A stretch of 6,067 bases of DNA, from assembly GCA_001800015.1 (NCBI GenBank), contig MGUO01000019.1, forward strand, positions 17,197 through 23,263, read 5' to 3'. The stretch comes from Elusimicrobia bacterium RIFCSPHIGHO2_02_FULL_57_9. GTDB taxonomy: Bacteria; Elusimicrobiota; Elusimicrobia; UBA1565; UBA9628. The notes under the pieces are model-generated. The model did no database searches. It was given only the letters and a program-made list of their open reading frames with translations, and was not told where the DNA came from. Shown here in pieces: positions 1 to 5,878 of this stretch. The position numbers were made by a program, and so were the translations under genes. Each line of letters opens with the position of its first letter. Within the stretch, counting starts at the first letter, position 1.

Positions 1-268
1 TTTGATTTTCCGCGTGCAAAACCGTCAGCATGAGAATTGGGATAGCGGCTGTCGAGACATCCTTCCTCAGTATCTCGCAAAGCTTTAGCCCGGAAAGGCC
101 CGGCAATCGGACGTCCAGAACGAACAAATCCGGTTTTTGCCGCTTCAAGCTCTCCAATGCCTCATCGGCATCGGCGGCGATGGAAACGTTATAGCCTTCA
201 TCCGTCAATATTCTGTTGACATGGTCGGCCATGTCTTTGTTGTCATCGACGACCAGGATGTTTCTCAC
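1..268 (-). CDS. Response-regulator receiver domain protein, 3' end cut by window edge
   Basis: This is a CheY-like receiver domain that would accept a phosphoryl group from a histidine kinase in the cytoplasm. Reading from a GTG at 268 the frame is open to the edge, giving about 89 residues. The N-terminus reads RNILVVDDNKDMADHV, with the acidic pair at D8-D9. The phospho-acceptor is D52 in the stretch LFVLDVRLPGLSG, and the switch threonine is T82 in ILMLT. The conserved lysine and any output domain would lie beyond the edge, so I cannot say whether this is a stand-alone receiver or a longer regulator. The GTG start overlaps the TGA stop of the preceding receiver gene by four bases (GTGA, 265-268), which implies translational coupling. 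The two receivers align without gaps around D8-D9 and D52, so they may be diverged duplicates. The family call is firm; the specific role is unknown. Confidence 0.9.
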   Translation of the reverse strand, partial: MRNILVVDDNKDMADHVNRILTDEGYNVSIAADADEALESLKRQKPDLFVLDVRLPGLSGLKLCEILRKDVSTAAIPILMLTVLHAENQ

Positions 269-636
269 AATCCACCCAAGACATCATTGATCCTCTGGTA
301 AAGCTGGCTGGGAGCGATGGGCTTGCGGATAGTGTCCACCGCACCCAGGCCCATGGCTTTCTGGACCTGGCTGGGACCCCGCAAAGTGGTGGAGCATATC
401 ACCACCGGAATATGCCTGGCCCCGGGGTCTTGCTTAAGCTTTTTAAGCACGCCGTAGCCGTCAATGCCCGGAAGCATGATATCGAGCAGAATCAAATCAG
501 GCTTTTCCAGGGAAATGAGCTCTAAGGCCGCCTCCCCATCCTCCACCCCCAAGGTCTGAACCCCGTGCTGCTCGAAAATCATGCAGGCCAGCTTGCGGAA
601 GGAAAAATCATCATCGACAATCATTATCCTTGCCAT
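265..636 (-). CDS. Stand-alone response-regulator receiver (CheY-like), 123 aa
   Basis: This is a complete single-domain receiver with no DNA-binding or enzymatic output domain. The acidic pair is D8-D9 (MARIMIVDDDF), the phospho-acceptor is D52 (LILLDIMLPGIDG), the switch hydroxyl residue is S82 or a neighbouring threonine (VVICSTT), and the conserved lysine is K105 in IRKP. The length of 123 residues is that of a bare CheY/Spo0F-type domain. The ATG is preceded by AGGGGA about six bases upstream, a reasonable ribosome binding site. The gene begins 9 bases after the stop of the membrane histidine kinase, its likely phosphodonor, and ends in a GTGA overlap with the next receiver. Without an output domain it probably acts by protein-protein contact or as a phosphorelay intermediate; that is inference. 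Confidence 0.95.
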   Translation of the reverse strand: MARIMIVDDDFSFRKLACMIFEQHGVQTLGVEDGEAALELISLEKPDLILLDIMLPGIDGYGVLKKLKQDPGARHIPVVICSTTLRGPSQVQKAMGLGAVDTIRKPIAPSQLYQRINDVLGGL

Positions 637-645
637 GATATTCCC

Positions 646-2013
646 CTAATTAACCTTGGGCACGGTAAAGTGAAAAACCGATCCCTTGCCCAAAGTCGAT
701 TCCGCCCAGATTTTCCCCCCATGCGCTTCGATGATCTCCTTGGCGATGACCAAACCCAAGCCCGTGCCCCGCGTCTTATGGGCCTGCGGTTCCAAATTAA
801 GTTGCTTGAACTTCTTAAAGAGCTTGGGCAAGTGCTCGGGGGAAATCCCCGGGCCGCTGTCGCTGACCGACACGCGGATCATGGAATCGGCGACGGCCTG
901 CCGGATCGTGATTTGCCCCCCCTGAGGAGTGAATTTTATGGCGTTGGTCAGGAGATTGGTGACCACCTGCTGAAGCTTCTCCAGATCGGCCCGAGCGGCA
1001 GGCAAGCCGGCCGGCGCCTCATGCACCACCTTGATATTCTTCTCGCTGGCCAGGGCCTGAAGCAGGATGACTATCTCGGCCACCCCTTCGCAGAGATTGT
1101 GCGGTTGAAAAACATACTCCATCTTGCCCGCTTTGATTTTGGCCGCGTCTAAAATATTATTAATGAAGACGCTCAAACGCTGGGCGTTGCGATGGACAAC
1201 TTCGAGAATTTCCGTTTGAGTGGGGTTAAGAGGCCCGCGGCTGCCTTCGAGCAAATATTGCGTGTACATAATGATGGAGGCCAAAGGGCCTCTGAGGTCA
1301 TGGGAGGCCACGGAAATGAATTCGTCCTTCATCTCGTCCAACTGCCCCAGTTGGCGGGCCATCTCATTAAAGCGCTGGGACAAGGCCCCCAACTCATCGC
1401 CGGATTGCACGGGGACTTGGATGGAGAAATCGCCTTCTCCCAATCGCTGAGCTCCCGTTAACAGATTCTCTATGGGGCGCGTGAATTGACGGGCCAGGAC
1501 AACGACGGCCAGAAGCCCCAGGATGATGCTCAAGCTCATGTTCAGAAATACTTTTCTCCAAACAGCCCCCACCCCTGCGCGGATGGTCCGCTCCATCTGG
1601 CGGGAGGAAAACCCCACCACGGCCAGCCCCCCGCCTCCGGGAAATTGCAATTCCCGCACCCGTTCGACGGCAGGCTCGATTTGCGCCTCGCTGCGCCATT
1701 GGCTGATATGCTTAAAAATGAAGCGGGGATCCGTATGCCCCAAAATCTGCCACGAATCATCGCAAAGATAAGCGTAGGCCACGCTCTCCAACTGGCCCAG
1801 AGCCGCGAAATAGTTGACCAGGAGCAGGTCGTTTTTCGTCAGAAAATACTGGCGGCATACGGCCGCCAGGCTGGTCAAGGTTTGTTCCTGATCTTTTTCG
1901 ATGGACCGAGAAATCATCCCTTTTTGGCTGAAGAAAAGACTCAGCCCGATGCCGATGCAGACCGCGGTCACAAGAAGCCCGACCATAAAGGACAGCTTGG
2001 TTCTGATGCGCAT
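646..2013 (-). CDS. Transmembrane HAMP sensor histidine kinase, 455 aa
   Basis: This is an inner-membrane sensor kinase. Domains in order: TM1 at about residues 9-28; an extracytoplasmic sensor region at about 30-152; TM2 at about 155-175; HAMP at about 176-228 (starting RQFTRPIENLL); a HisKA dimerisation domain with phospho-acceptor H238 in SVASHDLRGPLAS; and a HATPase_c domain to the end. The ATP-binding boxes are intact: N box around N353 and N357 (NLLTNAIKF), G1 box DSGPGI at 385-390, F box LFKKF, and G2 box GTGLG at 416-420. The sensor region has no family I can name; its predicted length would suit a Cache/PAS-like fold. The ATG lies only 2 bases after the TAA of the exported TPR gene and has no clear Shine-Dalgarno, so reinitiation or coupling is likely. 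Two receivers follow directly and are the probable partners. Confidence 0.96.
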   Translation of the reverse strand: MRIRTKLSFMVGLLVTAVCIGIGLSLFFSQKGMISRSIEKDQEQTLTSLAAVCRQYFLTKNDLLLVNYFAALGQLESVAYAYLCDDSWQILGHTDPRFIFKHISQWRSEAQIEPAVERVRELQFPGGGGLAVVGFSSRQMERTIRAGVGAVWRKVFLNMSLSIILGLLAVVVLARQFTRPIENLLTGAQRLGEGDFSIQVPVQSGDELGALSQRFNEMARQLGQLDEMKDEFISVASHDLRGPLASIIMYTQYLLEGSRGPLNPTQTEILEVVHRNAQRLSVFINNILDAAKIKAGKMEYVFQPHNLCEGVAEIVILLQALASEKNIKVVHEAPAGLPAARADLEKLQQVVTNLLTNAIKFTPQGGQITIRQAVADSMIRVSVSDSGPGISPEHLPKLFKKFKQLNLEPQAHKTRGTGLGLVIAKEIIEAHGGKIWAESTLGKGSVFHFTVPKVN

Positions 2014-2015
2014 TT

Positions 2016-2810
2016 TTATTGCCTGGCTTTCAAGTCTGCCCGCGCCGTCCTGATATTTTCTTTAAGCTTCATGTTGGAAGGATCCGCCTCCAGCGCCTTT
2101 TCCCATACCGCGATGGCTTCCTTGATGCGCCCGCCCGCGTAGAGCCTGACCCCTTCGGCGTTTGCGTCGGAGATTTTCTTATCCACCTGTCTTTGCAATT
2201 CCTGGCTCACCTTGGCCTGATACTCCTTGATCTCGATGTTGTCCGGCTCAAGCGACAAGGCCTCATCCAGCTTCGCGGCGGCTTCGCTCAACCTGCCGGA
2301 CTCATGGAGGGAAACGCCTTCCTGATGAAGCTCTCCCGCCCATCTTTGCTTGACTTGGTCTCTCAAGCCCGCAGCCGTCTGCTCCCCGGGCGACAACGCC
2401 AGGACCTTGTCGTAGTAAGAGATGGCCTGCTCGTATTCCTTCCTATCAGAATGATCATCGGCGGCGCTTAAGAAGGCGTCCACCTGTTCGCGCAGTTTCT
2501 CCCGATCCTTGTATTGCTTTTGTGCCAGGGCCTGGCGTTGGGCCGCGGCGATACTGGCGGCGGCTGCCCGCGGATTCTTTTTCTTGTTGGCCGTTTTAGC
2601 AGACTTTTTTTTCTGATCAGGATAAATAGGATTGCCTTCGGAGTCGAAGCGGTAAGTCCCTCTTTCGCTGTCCAGCATCTGGTAGAACTTATACTTGGAT
2701 TCTTCCGGTTTTTTCTTTGGTTTTTTATTTACTTCGGCCGCGGAAGCGAATAACGAAAACAGGCCGGCTCCCAATGCCGGTAACAGGCCCAGGCGGTATA
2801 TTAATCTCAT
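2016..2810 (-). CDS. Exported TPR-repeat protein, 264 aa
   Basis: The first 24 residues look like a Sec signal peptide: positive start MRLIYR, a hydrophobic core, then ASA followed by AE, giving a likely cleavage after A24. There is no lipobox cysteine. Residues 28-80 form a lysine-rich, probably disordered linker (KKPKKKPEESK, DQKKKSAKTANKKK) around a short conserved-looking stretch, TYRFDSEGNPIYPD. The C-terminal part holds about three tetratricopeptide repeats, near 109-142, 157-190 and 214-247. Each has a small residue in the first helix and ends in motifs such as ALSPG, SLEPD and EADPS. TPRs bind other proteins, and no catalytic residues are visible. The gene is the first of a tight operon with the membrane kinase, so it may modulate that kinase's outer domain. 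It has no Shine-Dalgarno sequence, but a sigma70-like -10 box sits 6 bases before the ATG. Confidence 0.88.
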   Translation of the reverse strand: MRLIYRLGLLPALGAGLFSLFASAAEVNKKPKKKPEESKYKFYQMLDSERGTYRFDSEGNPIYPDQKKKSAKTANKKKNPRAAAASIAAAQRQALAQKQYKDREKLREQVDAFLSAADDHSDRKEYEQAISYYDKVLALSPGEQTAAGLRDQVKQRWAGELHQEGVSLHESGRLSEAAAKLDEALSLEPDNIEIKEYQAKVSQELQRQVDKKISDANAEGVRLYAGGRIKEAIAVWEKALEADPSNMKLKENIRTARADLKARQ

Positions 2811-2816
2811 CGTTTG

Positions 2817-2845
2817 AGTATAGACCCTGCGGCTGCGGTTTTCAA
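2817..2845 (-). promoter_or_regulatory. Sigma70-type promoter of the TPR/kinase/receiver operon, probably leaderless
   Basis: On the minus strand, TTGAAA (2845-2840) is followed by a 17-base spacer and TATACT (2822-2817). Each box matches consensus at five of six positions. Six bases (CAAACG) separate the -10 box from the ATG at 2810, so the usual start point falls on the A of the start codon. The promoter fits entirely inside the 51-base gap after the upstream kinase gene, which makes the TPR gene the head of its own transcript. Confidence 0.7.
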
Positions 2846-2861
2846 GGCGCAGGCTCGGCGC

Positions 2862-3701
2862 TCAGGCAAATTGAAGCAACGCTCTATCTCTGGAGTTTCC
2901 CGCCAGCACCGGCAAGAAAAGCCGGAAAGTAGCGCCCCAACCCACTCCCTCGCTTTCAACTACAAGCTCTCCGCCATAACGATGGATAGTTTCACGGGCA
3001 ATGGCCAGGCCCAGTCCCATGCCAGGCTGGCTGCGATCCGCCTGGTAGAATTCCTCGAAAATAAACGGCTGATCAGCGGGATCGATGCCTTTCCCGCTAT
3101 CTGAAATCGACACACAAACCCCTTCCGCCGCGCTTGAGGCTTCCAGCCAGACCACGCCTCCGCATTCTGTGTATTTCAGCGCGTTAAACATGAGGTTTTC
3201 CAAAACACGGGAAAACTGCGTCCTATTGATGGACACCATGACGTCAGGGGCGGGCAGGCAGGCATAAAGGCTGATTCTTTTTAATTCAAAGGCGGGCCTA
3301 AGTGCCTCGACGGTTGCCTGAACGACGTCGCGCAAAGCTAAAACAGAAGGTCCTTCGTCCGGAGACGTATATATCTTCAGCAGCGCCTCCAGCCGCCCGA
3401 CAATGGCCACTAGAGGCTTAATGCCGCCAAATAGCCCCTTAACCTGCTGCAGACTCTCCATCAGGTGATCCAAGTATTGGGTAAACGCCAACTCACCCGG
3501 CTGGGATTCAGCCAGTTCCTTGAGCAGATAATGGATGAGTTCGAGAAACTTGCGCCCCCGCAGCAGATCCTCGTCCTCATTGGGAACTCCTTGGAGAGCC
3601 TGGTAACTGATGTATTGCGCTAATTGGAGATAGTTGCCGACATCATGGATAAGCTTGAAAACATCCTCTTTTGAGTTTTTCGCCATCGAGACAGGGATCA
3701 T
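2862..3701 (-). CDS. Soluble histidine kinase with HDxxN-type H box, 279 aa
   Basis: This is a cytoplasmic histidine kinase with no membrane segment and no N-terminal sensor domain. The likely phospho-acceptor is H19 in KLIHDVGNYLQ, an H-D-x-x-N arrangement rather than the common H-E-x-x-T-P. A helical region of about 120 residues follows, then a HATPase_c domain from about 155. Its N box is ENLMFNALKYT (N173), its G1 box DSGKGI at 201-206, its F box FIFEEFYQADRS, and its G2 box GMGLGLAIA from 227. All ATP-binding elements look intact. The start is supported by GGAGG five bases before the ATG, so the later in-frame M6 is less likely. No receiver is directly adjacent, but two lie in the downstream signalling operon. 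The input signal is unknown; it may come from a partner protein, or the protein may act mainly as a phosphotransferase. Confidence 0.92.
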   Translation of the reverse strand: MIPVSMAKNSKEDVFKLIHDVGNYLQLAQYISYQALQGVPNEDEDLLRGRKFLELIHYLLKELAESQPGELAFTQYLDHLMESLQQVKGLFGGIKPLVAIVGRLEALLKIYTSPDEGPSVLALRDVVQATVEALRPAFELKRISLYACLPAPDVMVSINRTQFSRVLENLMFNALKYTECGGVVWLEASSAAEGVCVSISDSGKGIDPADQPFIFEEFYQADRSQPGMGLGLAIARETIHRYGGELVVESEGVGWGATFRLFLPVLAGNSRDRALLQFA

Positions 3702-3706
3702 AGAAA

Positions 3707-3716
3707 CCTCCTTTCC
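3707..3716 (-). promoter_or_regulatory. Strong Shine-Dalgarno sequence of the soluble kinase gene
   Basis: The minus strand reads GGAAAGGAGG followed by TTTCT and the ATG at 3701. This is a near-complete anti-16S match with a 5-base spacer. It fixes the kinase start and shows that this organism uses Shine-Dalgarno initiation for some genes, in contrast to the genes here that have none. Confidence 0.85.
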
Positions 3717-3800
3717 TTAACTGTCTCAAGGGTAGGCTATCGGGATAATAGAGGGGTGATAAGCAGGTGATTTTTTGGTGAAGGCCGGCGGCAGGAGGCG

Positions 3801-4220
3801 CTAAAGCCGGTAAAGCATCACATACACAACGACACCCGTCACCGAAACGTAAAGCCACAGCGGCAGGGTGCGCCGCGCCCACCAGTAGTGCTCGGCGAAG
3901 CGCAGCTTCCACGCCAGATAAAGCGTGCGCAGGGCCATGGGCACGATAAGCACCGCCAAGGTGGTGTGGCTGATCAGGATGGTGAAGTAGACGGTACGGA
4001 TAGGTCCGATGCCTCGGAAGCGGACGGAGCCGACCTGATAGTGGTAATAAAGGTAGGAGCATAAAAAAACGCCCGAACAGGCGAACGCGCTGAGCATGCA
4101 CAGACGATGGGCTGGAATCTTTTTAGCGCGGATAAGCGCCCAGCCGACACTCAATAGCAAGGCGGATAAGCCGTTGAGCACGGCGTTGATGCCGGGAAGG
4201 ATGGAGACGGGAACGGCCAA
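3801..4220 (-). CDS. DUF420 (CtaM/YozB-like) four-helix membrane protein, 139 aa
   Basis: This is a small integral membrane protein with about four hydrophobic helices, near residues 12-31, 40-60, 75-98 and 118-137. It carries the histidines typical of the DUF420 family: H38 (PAHRLCML), H60 (YLYYHYQVGS), H85 (FTILISHTTLA) and H111 (AEHYWWARRTLPLWLYVSVTGVVVY). The last stretch is highly characteristic. A Gram-positive member, CtaM, is needed for a functional haem-A cytochrome oxidase, so a role in oxidase assembly is plausible; the spaced histidines could bind haem or metal. The start is probably TTG at 4220, one base after the TAA of the upstream GIY-YIG-like gene. No ATG lies in frame between the upstream stop and the first helix, and the only preceding purine-rich sequence is a weak GAAGAG. 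It is the last gene of the haem-related operon. Confidence 0.85.
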   Translation of the reverse strand: MAVPVSILPGINAVLNGLSALLLSVGWALIRAKKIPAHRLCMLSAFACSGVFLCSYLYYHYQVGSVRFRGIGPIRTVYFTILISHTTLAVLIVPMALRTLYLAWKLRFAEHYWWARRTLPLWLYVSVTGVVVYVMLYRL

Positions 4221-4221
4221 T

Positions 4222-4632
4222 TTAAAGCTCTTCTACGGCCACTGCGGGGTATTTCCCTGAACTGGGCCTCTCGCCTGAATTAAAGCGGGGCTTCCCTTTC
4301 TCGATCAGAGCGCCGGCGATATCCTTGAGATCATCGATGGAATCAATATCCGCCTGGGCCACATAATCGAAATAGACGTCCTTAGCGGCCGCAAAAAGCT
4401 GTTGGGCGCCGGGCTCGGCCTTACCCTCCAAATGCCGAGTCAAGCAGTCGTAAATCGTCGAGTCCAAGGCCAAGCCGACATAAAGAATGATGGGCTGGCG
4501 CTGGGCGTTGAAGGTCACGAATTCATAAACCCCAGGCTTGGCCGGAGCATGCGAAGGCAATGCGTCGGGTTTGAAGCGATAGCATTTATCGGACAGCAGG
4601 ATTTTAAAAACGCGTTTCTGGCCTGCGGTCAT
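4222..4632 (-). CDS. Small GIY-YIG-like protein, probably lacking catalytic residues, 136 aa
   Basis: The fold call rests on the paired motifs PGVYEF (G34-V35-Y36) and ILYVGLA (Y51-V52-G53), followed by a histidine-containing helix ending LTRHLEG (H67) and a C-terminal LIEKGKPRFN matching the LIKKxKPRYN end of GIY-YIG domains. The catalytic residues seem absent. Where an arginine is expected after the YVG helix I see C63/D62, although R66 lies nearby. Where the glutamate precedes LIKK I see A106 (DIAGALIEK). This may be a non-nuclease binding or structural member. The ATG has AGGAAAG about seven bases upstream. It sits between the HemQ-like and DUF420 genes, one base from the latter, so it is surely in the same transcript. 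The role is unknown, and the homology should be confirmed by profile search. Confidence 0.6.
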   Translation of the reverse strand: MTAGQKRVFKILLSDKCYRFKPDALPSHAPAKPGVYEFVTFNAQRQPIILYVGLALDSTIYDCLTRHLEGKAEPGAQQLFAAAKDVYFDYVAQADIDSIDDLKDIAGALIEKGKPRFNSGERPSSGKYPAVAVEEL

Positions 4633-4685
4633 GGGTTCTTTCCTAAGACCTCGGAATCAACCATTTCCTCGCTATGCTCGGTCAT
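4629..4685 (-). CDS. Possible 18-codon ORF bridging hemQ and the GIY-YIG-like gene
   Basis: An ATG at 4685 overlaps the hemQ stop as ATGA, runs for 18 codons (MTEHSEEMVDSEVLGKNP), and ends with a TGA that overlaps the next gene's ATG, again as ATGA. It exactly fills the 49-base gap with coupling overlaps at both ends. The peptide is acidic and hydrophilic, has no recognisable family, and has no Shine-Dalgarno sequence of its own. It could be a translational relay, a tiny protein, or chance. Confidence 0.3.
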   Translation of the reverse strand: MTEHSEEMVDSEVLGKNP

Positions 4686-5434
4686 GGTTTAGGAGCCGGC
4701 GACTGCCAGAGGGCCTTGCCCACAAAAAACGGGCCCATGCTTTGTATATAGGTCGAGGTTTGCTTGGTGGCACGCATGCTTTGCACAAGGGCTGAAAGCG
4801 GGAAAAGCTCCTTGCCGATCAAGCCGATCACAAAATCATTGTCGTTTTGATCCAGGCCGGCGCAGGCCAGGCGGATGTCGCGCGCCAGCTCCGCGTCGCC
4901 GTAGGCGCGGCCGATAATGCCGTGTTCCCTGAGTATTTGGCCCTGTTGCTGATGCGGCAGCCGGGAAAAAGCCCCGGTGCGACGCAAGGGATACCACATC
5001 GCCCAAGGCCAGGAAGGGTCCAAAACCGCGCGCCGCGGCCGCAGCAAGAGCCAATCCTCGAGATTCGGCTCATAACCCAAGGAATAGCTGCGCCCCAGCA
5101 TCGCCATATCGGGCTTGGGCGCAAGATCGGCGAAAGGCTTTTTGTTGAACAGCGGGCGCCATTGCGATACGAATAAATCCGGATTTTCCGAGATGGCCAA
5201 GACCGCGATCCCGCGCGGGTCTTTGACGTCGGCGTAAAGCGCCCCTTCAAGCCCGGCGGATGCCAAGGCCGTGATCATAGGCGCAGGATCGGCGCAATGG
5301 CCGAAAGCCTGGAGCTGCATAAAAAGCCGCTTGTCTGAAAACTGTGGCTGGCCGTTTTTCGACCCGCCTTTTTCGCGGATATCCAAGGCTTCCCTGGGCG
5401 GCGCGGCCGGATTCTTGTGTTTAGCGTCAATCAC
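4682..5434 (-). CDS. hemQ: Chlorite-dismutase-family protein, probable HemQ/ChdC coproheme decarboxylase, 250 aa
   Basis: HemQ proteins convert iron-coproporphyrin III to haem b in the cytoplasm. Residues 1-35 are charged and probably disordered; the ferredoxin-like Cld fold covers about 37-245. Family landmarks include WYPLRR (Y148 aligns with the catalytic tyrosine of HemQ YPM motifs), ILREHGIIGRAY (H171 aligns with the proximal haem ligand), GLDQNDNDFVIGL, and the C-terminal TSTYIQSMGPFFVG. The catalytic tyrosine argues for HemQ over a true chlorite dismutase. The distal-pocket stretch (LARDIRLACAG) has R185-D186 near the place where Gram-positive HemQ has glutamine, so the exact activity is less sure. 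The length is normal for HemQ. The GTG start at 5434 is chosen because a promoter lies exactly upstream; there is no Shine-Dalgarno sequence. It heads an operon with the GIY-YIG-like and DUF420 genes. Confidence 0.8.
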   Translation of the reverse strand: MIDAKHKNPAAPPREALDIREKGGSKNGQPQFSDKRLFMQLQAFGHCADPAPMITALASAGLEGALYADVKDPRGIAVLAISENPDLFVSQWRPLFNKKPFADLAPKPDMAMLGRSYSLGYEPNLEDWLLLRPRRAVLDPSWPWAMWYPLRRTGAFSRLPHQQQGQILREHGIIGRAYGDAELARDIRLACAGLDQNDNDFVIGLIGKELFPLSALVQSMRATKQTSTYIQSMGPFFVGKALWQSPAPKP

Positions 5435-5440
5435 AATGGT

Positions 5441-5469
5441 ATTTTACGATTTTGAAGAAATCCTGTCGA
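5441..5469 (-). promoter_or_regulatory. Sigma70-type promoter of hemQ, probably leaderless
   Basis: On the minus strand, TCGACA (5469-5464) is followed by a 17-base spacer and TAAAAT (5446-5441), each matching five of six consensus positions. Six bases (ACCATT) then lead to the GTG start at 5434, placing the expected transcript start on the first base of that codon. This supports GTG as the true start. Confidence 0.65.
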
Positions 5470-5738
5470 GAGATTTGTCACTAGGAGCCTGAGCATTTAG
5501 TCAGTGCCATCATGGAAATCTCAAATAGGCTGCAACAATGGAGCAATAGGAGCAGCCATAGCTTCAACCGGATGACTAGGCAGAGGTTTTGAAGACCAAT
5601 TCCAACCCCTGTAAATTGGGCATGTTAAAACGTGCCCAATTTACAGGGGCGCTGAAACATCGTCCCAGTACCGACCGCTCAATTTTTCGGGGCTTTCAAA
5701 AGTCCGGGAACTGGGAGTCTCCGAGTTGATTCGGTCAG
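5470..5738. other. Intergenic region between divergent hemQ and tRNA-Tyr promoters
   Basis: No credible protein gene is visible here. The region contains a long perfect hairpin (5606-5649) and a weaker potential stem, TCCCAGT at 5663-5669 with ACTGGGA at 5710-5716. A short imperfect direct repeat, GGAGCAATAGGAGCAGCC, lies near 5530-5547. No intrinsic terminator with a U tract is seen on either strand. Confidence 0.7.
5606..5649. repeat. Long near-perfect inverted repeat (19-bp stem, 6-nt loop)
   Basis: The left arm CCCCTGTAAATTGGGCATG (5606-5624) pairs with the right arm CGTGCCCAATTTACAGGGG (5631-5649) around the loop TTAAAA. Seventeen outer base pairs are perfect, followed by one position that allows only a G-U wobble and a final G-C pair. 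No T tract follows on either strand, so it does not look like a standard terminator. It could be a small mobile-element relic, a REP-like repeat, a dimeric protein-binding site or an RNA-stabilising hairpin. Confidence 0.9.
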
Positions 5739-5767
5739 TTGAGCGCCTCAGCGAAAAAGAGTAGAAT
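5739..5767 (+). promoter_or_regulatory. Probable promoter of tRNA-Tyr
   Basis: TTGAGC (5739-5744), a 17-base spacer, and TAGAAT (5762-5767, five of six matches to consensus). Transcription would start near 5774, giving a pre-tRNA 5' leader of about 15 bases before the mature end at 5789, a normal arrangement for RNase P processing. Confidence 0.55.
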
Positions 5768-5788
5768 CTCTCTAGGCAATTTGATTTC

Positions 5789-5875
5789 GGTTGGGTGGCT
5801 GAGCGGTCAAAAGCAACGGTCTGTAAAACCGTCGGGCTACGCCCTACGCAGGTTCGAATCCTGCCCCAACCACCA
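5789..5875 (+). tRNA. tRNA-Tyr (anticodon GTA), CCA encoded
   Basis: The acceptor stem pairs GGTTGGG (5789-5795) with CCCAACC (5865-5871), followed by discriminator A5872 and an encoded CCA at 5873-5875. The anticodon stem is ACGGT/ACCGT around the loop CTGTAAA, giving anticodon GTA at 5823-5825, which reads tyrosine codons. The T arm is GCAGG-TTCGAAT-CCTGC (5848-5864). A long variable arm at about 5833-5847, with GGGC and GCCC able to pair, is the class II feature expected of bacterial tRNA-Tyr. All stems are intact and no intron or insertion is seen. Confidence 0.96.
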
Positions 5876-5878
5876 GAT

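Noticed and set aside
565..1152. Long plus-strand open frames across the kinase and TPR genes (also 1486-2142 and 2019-2471)
   Set aside because: They lie antisense to well-supported domains on the minus strand, have no family motifs, and reflect codon bias of the real genes.
3745..3773. TATTAT on the minus strand (3750-3745) as a -10 box for the soluble kinase
   Set aside because: None of the hexamers at spacings of 15-19 bases resembles TTGACA, so this is too weak to call. The kinase could be read through from the DUF420 operon.
3643..4101. Minus-strand frame overlapping the DUF420 gene
   Set aside because: It is an arginine- and leucine-rich shadow of the DUF420 gene in another frame and also overlaps the well-supported start of the soluble kinase.
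5512..5592. A 26-codon plus-strand ORF in the hemQ/tRNA gap (MEISNRLQQWSNRSS...)
   Set aside because: It has no Shine-Dalgarno sequence at a useful distance, no -10 box at the leaderless offset and no recognisable similarity; an ORF of this length is expected by chance.
5606..5649. The long hairpin as a bidirectional transcription terminator
   Set aside because: There is no U tract on either strand, and both flanking genes are transcribed away from it.
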